Assembly (NCBI RefSeq): GCF_014212055.1
Contig: NZ_JACJVO010000017.1
Location: 60,368-124,367 of the forward strand
Origin: Cohnella zeiphila
GTDB taxonomy: Bacteria > Bacillota > Bacilli > Paenibacillales > Paenibacillaceae
Reading direction: 5' to 3'
Length of the DNA stretch: 64,000 nt
The notes beneath the pieces are model-generated. The model had not been told where the DNA came from and searched no databases. It saw only the letters and a list, made by a program, of their open reading frames with translations. How positions within the stretch are numbered: position 1 is the first letter of the stretch; each line of letters starts with the position of its first letter. The position numbers were made by a program, and so were the translations under genes. Below are positions 60,206 through 64,000 of this stretch, piece by piece.

Positions 60206-61339
60206 ATGAAGGGATCGGCTGAAGTCGCGGCGTACTATTTTCCGAATTATCACGTCGATGCGCGCAACGAGGAGTGGCACGGAAAGGGATGGACCGAGTG
60301 GGAGCTGGTCAAAGCGGCAACCCCGCGATTCCAGGGGCACGAGCAGCCGAAAGTTCCGCTCTGGGGTTATGAAGACGAAGCGGACCCTCGTGTCATGGGG
60401 CGGAAAATGGTAGCCGCGGCGGAGCATGGAATCGATTGTTTCATCTTTGACTGGTACTGGTACGATAACCGTCCCTATTTGCACAGGGCGCTGGAGGAAG
60501 GATTTCTGCGAGCTGCTAACCCGAACGGCTTGAAGTTCGCTCTGATGTGGGCGAATCACGACTGGCTGGAGATTCATCCGGCTACCCGCTGCAGGCCGTA
60601 TCCCCAGCGCACGACGGGCGCGGCGTCCGAGCGCGAGTTCCTGGACGCGACCGATTATATGATCGAAAAATACTTCAACAGCGAATCTTACTGGCGAGTG
60701 AACGGGGGGTTATACTTCTCGATTTACGATTTGCCGAGCTTGCTGGCCGGGTTCGGCAACAGCGTCGAAGAGACGCGACGGCAGCTCGATCGGTTCCGGG
60801 AGCGAGTGCGGGAGGCGGGGCTGGGCGAGCTTCACTTGAACGCCATCGTATGGGCGGTGCCGAATCTTCCGTCCGAGCAAAAGGTAGAGAATCTGAACGA
60901 TCTGATCAACCGGCTCGGCTTTGACAGCGCCACCTCATACGTATGGATTCATCATCATGAGATACCGGAATTCCCGGCTTATACTTATGCGAAATTTCGT
61001 GAATTGTCCGTCCGCGACTTCGATATCTTTACGCAAGAATACGAGCTTCCGTATTTCCCGAATGTATCGATGGGGTGGGATTCGAGTCCGCGGACGATCC
61101 GGACCGACCGGTTCGACCATCTGGGCTATCCGTTCACGCCGATATTGACCGGAAATACGCCCGAGGAATTCAAACTGGCGCTCCAGCAGGCCAAGGAATT
61201 CCTCGATGAAGGCGTGACCAACCCGAAGATCCTCACCATCAATTCGTGGAACGAATGGACGGAGGGCAGTTATCTGGAGCCGGATACCCGGTACGGTATG
61301 GCCTATTTGGAAGCGATACGGGACGTATTCGGGCAATAG
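60206..61339 (+). CDS. GH99-like (WbsX-type) domain protein, cytoplasmic
   Basis: 377 residues, beginning six bases after the preceding gene. The fold is indicated by VAAYYFPNYHVDARNEEWHGKGWTEWELVKAATPRFQGHEQPKVPLWGYEDEADPRV, AEHGIDCFIFDWYWYDNRPYLHRALEEGFL and the end ILTINSWNEWTEGSYLEPDTRYGMAYLEAI. There is no signal peptide, so it would act on imported oligosaccharide inside the cell while the larger protein acts outside. WbsX-type proteins are also found in polysaccharide gene clusters, so a biosynthetic role is an alternative. Specificity is not determined. Confidence 0.87.
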   Translation: MKGSAEVAAYYFPNYHVDARNEEWHGKGWTEWELVKAATPRFQGHEQPKVPLWGYEDEADPRVMGRKMVAAAEHGIDCFIFDWYWYDNRPYLHRALEEGFLRAANPNGLKFALMWANHDWLEIHPATRCRPYPQRTTGAASEREFLDATDYMIEKYFNSESYWRVNGGLYFSIYDLPSLLAGFGNSVEETRRQLDRFRERVREAGLGELHLNAIVWAVPNLPSEQKVENLNDLINRLGFDSATSYVWIHHHEIPEFPAYTYAKFRELSVRDFDIFTQEYELPYFPNVSMGWDSSPRTIRTDRFDHLGYPFTPILTGNTPEEFKLALQQAKEFLDEGVTNPKILTINSWNEWTEGSYLEPDTRYGMAYLEAIRDVFGQ

Positions 61340-61383
61340 GAGCCGGTCCTCCGGCTTTGGCAGGAACGATTGGGGGTTTGCGC

Positions 61384-62526
61384 ATGGTTCATACGGCAAC
61401 GGATCGGGAGCAATGGCTGGAATGGATGCTGCGGATCGGCAAGCCGGTACTGGAGGCGCTAGCCGAACGCAAGCTGAAGGAGCGGATGCCCGTTCAAGGC
61501 AAACGGGACGATCGAGGCGAGTATACTTACCTGGAGGCGCTTGGACGGCTGCTCGCCGGGATGGCCCCTTGGCTGGAGCTGACGGGATTATCCGGCGAGG
61601 AAGAGGAATGCCGCAGGGAGATGGCGCGTCTGGCTAGAGAAGCCGTGGATGCCGCTACCGACCCTTCGTCCCCGGACTTGATGAATTTTGCGCGCGGCGA
61701 TCAGCCTATCGTCGATGCTGCCTTCCTGTCTCACGCCATGATCCGAGCGCCGAAGGAGTTGCTTGGCAAGCTGGAAGGGCGCGTGAAACGAAATGTTGTC
61801 GGCTGTTTGAAGGCTACCCGGTCGAGAAAGCCGGCCTATAACAACTGGCTGCTGTTCGCAGCACTGACTGAGACGGCGTTATGCCTGCTCGGCGAAGAGT
61901 GGGATCCGATGCGCATCGATTACGCTCTGAAGAAGCATCAGGAATGGTATTTAGGCGACGGAGTCTACGGGGATGGCCCGGAATTTCACTGGGACTACTA
62001 TAACAGCTTCGTCATTCATCCGATGCTGATCGATATCTTGCGGACGATGGAGTCGCAGATGCCGGACTGGGAGCAGCTTGCGCCCGAAGTTATTCGCCGG
62101 GCGGCCCGCCATGCGGCGCAACTGGAACGTCTGATTTCTCCGGAAGGCACCTTTCCTCCGATCGGGCGGTCGCTTGCTTACCGGTTCGGCGCGTTCCAGT
62201 TGCTGTCCCAGGCTGCGCTGCAAGATTGGCTTCCGGCGGAGATCGCTCCGAATCAGGTTCGATGCGCGCTGACGGCAGTGATCCGCCGCATGATGGAAGC
62301 TCCGGGCACCTTTGACCCGGACGGCTGGCTGCGGATCGGATTTTGCGGCGATCAGCAGGGTCTCGGCGAAGATTACATTTCAACAGGCAGCTTGTATTTA
62401 TGCGCGGCGGTATTTCTGCCTCTCGGCTTGCCGCCGGAGCATTCGTTCTGGCAAGGGGAAGCGGATTGGACCGCAAAGCGGGCGTGGGCCGGAAAGCCGG
62501 TTCAGATCGATTATCCCCGGTCATAG
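61384..62526 (+). CDS. DUF2264-domain protein
   Basis: 380 residues from the ATG at 61384 after GGGGG. The DUF2264 family pattern is seen in GEYTYLEALGRLLAGMAPWLELTG, SPDLMNFARGDQPIVDAAFLSHAMIRAPKELLGKL, NNWLLFAALTETALCLLGEEWDPMRIDYALKKHQEWYLGDGVYGDGPEFHWDYYNSFVIHPML and FPPIGRSLAYRFGAFQLLSQ. The family forms an (alpha/alpha) barrel and sits in glycan-degradation loci, where it is suspected to be a lyase or hydrolase for uronate or rhamnose-containing sugars. It is the last gene of the operon and is followed by a hairpin. Confidence 0.88.
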   Translation: MVHTATDREQWLEWMLRIGKPVLEALAERKLKERMPVQGKRDDRGEYTYLEALGRLLAGMAPWLELTGLSGEEEECRREMARLAREAVDAATDPSSPDLMNFARGDQPIVDAAFLSHAMIRAPKELLGKLEGRVKRNVVGCLKATRSRKPAYNNWLLFAALTETALCLLGEEWDPMRIDYALKKHQEWYLGDGVYGDGPEFHWDYYNSFVIHPMLIDILRTMESQMPDWEQLAPEVIRRAARHAAQLERLISPEGTFPPIGRSLAYRFGAFQLLSQAALQDWLPAEIAPNQVRCALTAVIRRMMEAPGTFDPDGWLRIGFCGDQQGLGEDYISTGSLYLCAAVFLPLGLPPEHSFWQGEADWTAKRAWAGKPVQIDYPRS

Positions 62527-62537
62527 CAATTTCGGCC

Positions 62538-62567
62538 AATGGCCCGGTGCAGCCGCACCGGGCCATT
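62538..62567. terminator. Hairpin after the glycan operon
   Basis: Perfect 13-base stem AATGGCCCGGTGC / GCACCGGGCCATT with an AGCC loop, 11 bases after the DUF2264 gene. There is no T tract, so it may be a terminator of a weak kind or an mRNA stabiliser. Confidence 0.6.
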
Positions 62568-62776
62568 CGCTGCGGGCGATTCGCCTTCTCTTTCAGTGAT
62601 TGCGCTTTCGAGTCTCTTCAATATACTCCTTTAGAGTAATTTATTTTAACAGATTTCCGTAATATGGTAGACATATGGCAAATCCATGAAGGGAGGGCCG
62701 ACGAAGAAGATTCCTTGTACGGAATTCGAATTTGAGCCGGGGCCAATCATGTAGACAAAGGAGAGGCGCTTATTCC

Positions 62777-63925
62777 ATGATGCGACGATGGATACCTTAC
62801 GTTCTGGCATTCCTGTTACCGATGCTGGTTTTGCTCCCTTTTAAGGCCGCCGCCGATGCTAATGACGAAGCAACCAAATTGCTCCTTAATAAATTTAACG
62901 GAACCATCCTCGATTTTGACGCCACTCGTATTATTTGGAAAGAGAACGATAAAGTGCTTTGGTTATACAACCGCACGGATGGCACGCAAGATAAGGTTTA
63001 CGACGGTACCGGATCGACCGATATCATCCATCAAGCGAAGCTGTCTGCGCAAAGCGTCGTGTACAACCTGAATACCGATCCTAGAACGGAAATATGGCCA
63101 AGAGTTCAAACGGTATTCAATTGGAAGAACGGTCAGGCCGTGCAAATTGCATCCGGCGAAGATCTTTTCAAAGTGACGGGAAACGGAAATGTTGCGTTGC
63201 TCAGTCATCATAATGTGGATCTGACGACGGGACAAACCCGAGAGCTCGGCTATGACAGGGTCGAGTTCTCGGCCGACGGCACCATGATCTACACGGCTCC
63301 GAGCGCCCCCGTTAACGCGCTCGCTCTCTACCAGTCGCTTCCCGACGGAACCGTGACGCAACTGGCGACTCCTTCCGCTAAAGTGCCCAAGTGGTTAGGA
63401 TGGGACTTGGGCTTTTACGGGCCGTTAACGGATGGAAAAAGCATCGTCTATTCGGAACTTTTCTTGAGGGATGGCGGATTAAGTTGGGTGCTCCGTTTGC
63501 GCAATGTGGATAATTCGGTCGCCACATTATCGGTGAACCCTCACACAGCCGGCCACGATCTGTATTTGATTAACAATGGGTGGATTGCTTATATCGAGTA
63601 TAATAAAGAAATAAAACGGAAGGTCGTGAATGTCCGGTCGCCGGAAGGCGCGGTAAAGCGGGTTTTTGAGTGCCCCGATTGGTGGTCTTGGACAGTTGCC
63701 CCCCTCGCCATTAACGAGTTGGGGCCGGATGGAACGGTGGCGTTCACGTTTAACGACAAATCGTATCTCTATTACACCCAAGCGGACAAAACGGTAAGCA
63801 TATCCAGAAGCCCGGCGCGGTTCCAATACCGGGAGCATGTCCTCGACGGGCCTGGCGATTCCCAATACCGGATTGGCGGATGGTACCTGCAAGCTGACGA
63901 TTCGCTGTACGCTGTTCGAATCTAA
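62777..63925 (+). CDS. Secreted protein of unknown function, beta-propeller-like
   Basis: 382 residues from the ATG at 62777 after AAGGAGAGG; an earlier in-frame ATG has no site. The signal peptide is MMRRWIPYVLAFLLPMLVLLPFKAAADAND. The mature protein repeats short beta-rich units with internal WxW and DG turns (RIIWKENDKVLWLYNRTDGTQDKVYDG, QTVFNWKNGQAVQIASGEDLF, SYLYYTQADKTVSISRS), suggesting a propeller of the TolB-like kind. I do not recognise the family. It stands alone, after a hairpin, with a terminator 37 bases downstream. Confidence 0.8.
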   Translation: MMRRWIPYVLAFLLPMLVLLPFKAAADANDEATKLLLNKFNGTILDFDATRIIWKENDKVLWLYNRTDGTQDKVYDGTGSTDIIHQAKLSAQSVVYNLNTDPRTEIWPRVQTVFNWKNGQAVQIASGEDLFKVTGNGNVALLSHHNVDLTTGQTRELGYDRVEFSADGTMIYTAPSAPVNALALYQSLPDGTVTQLATPSAKVPKWLGWDLGFYGPLTDGKSIVYSELFLRDGGLSWVLRLRNVDNSVATLSVNPHTAGHDLYLINNGWIAYIEYNKEIKRKVVNVRSPEGAVKRVFECPDWWSWTVAPLAINELGPDGTVAFTFNDKSYLYYTQADKTVSISRSPARFQYREHVLDGPGDSQYRIGGWYLQADDSLYAVRI

Positions 63926-63962
63926 CTGCTTCTCCGGTCCTCTGCCAAACTAAAATGACAGA

Positions 63963-63986
63963 CCCTCCTATAAAAGGAGGGCTTTT
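63963..63986 (+). terminator. Rho-independent terminator
   Basis: CCCTCCT-ATAA-AGGAGGG stem followed by CTTTTCG, just after the secreted-protein gene. Confidence 0.85.
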
Positions 63987-64000
63987 CGTATTATTAGGTC

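Overview
The window looks like chromosomal DNA from an endospore-forming Firmicute of the Paenibacillus/Cohnella type. It has a gerA-type spore germination locus, YesM/YesN two-component pairs beside carbohydrate ABC transporters, LplB/YtcP-type permeases, Bacillus-style Zur boxes, TTG/GTG starts with strong AAGGAG sites, and a base composition a little above half G+C by eye. I see no rRNA, tRNA, CRISPR array, prophage or intact insertion sequence. The genus is an inference.

Layout. 0-2.5 kb: an ECF42-type sigma factor between two YCII/DGPF proteins, then a DinB-like protein. 2.5-4.3 kb: a minus-strand pair, a GC-rich medium-chain dehydrogenase and a nitroreductase, whose 5' leaders are copies of each other. 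4.4-8.4 kb: spore germination genes for the A, C and small D-like subunits, with the B subunit facing them on the opposite strand. 8.5-14.7 kb: a YjbR protein, Crp/Fnr and MocR regulators, an oxidant/electrophile-defence operon (peroxiredoxin, nitroreductase, azoreductase) and a CapA-like protein. The dehydrogenase pair and the peroxiredoxin operon share an identical 16-base upstream element at identical distance from their -10 boxes.

14.8-23.2 kb is a zinc-limitation island with six Zur-like boxes: a methyltransferase, three CobW/COG0523 GTPases, a 2Fe-2S ferredoxin-like protein, the Fur-family regulator (probably Zur) and a ZnuABC-type zinc importer. The likely logic is that zinc starvation releases Zur, so that zinc is imported and redistributed by the metallochaperone GTPases. 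The methyltransferase and the ferredoxin-like protein are the least explained members.

23.4-30.2 kb: AraC regulator and divergent beta-galactosidase, an OmpR-type two-component system, a possible structured RNA and a methyltransferase. 30.4-40.5 kb: a LacI-controlled operon with an oligosaccharide ABC importer (no ATPase gene), an ADP-ribosylglycohydrolase-fold protein and two sulfatases. A duplicated promoter/operator precedes both the transporter and the lacI-type gene. 40.5-41.4 kb holds gene debris.

41.4-47.9 kb: an ECF41 sigma factor with an FAD oxidoreductase, a sterol-desaturase-family protein with a truncated DedA protein, an imine-reductase-like gene with a MerR-type promoter, an AraC regulator and a VOC protein. 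48-50.6 kb: a MalT-like LuxR regulator. 50.7-62.5 kb: a second glycan system with YesM/YesN sensors, a sugar ABC importer, a large secreted GH99-like protein with two tandem discoidin-type domains, an intracellular GH99-like protein and a DUF2264 protein. 62.8-63.9 kb: a secreted protein of unknown function.
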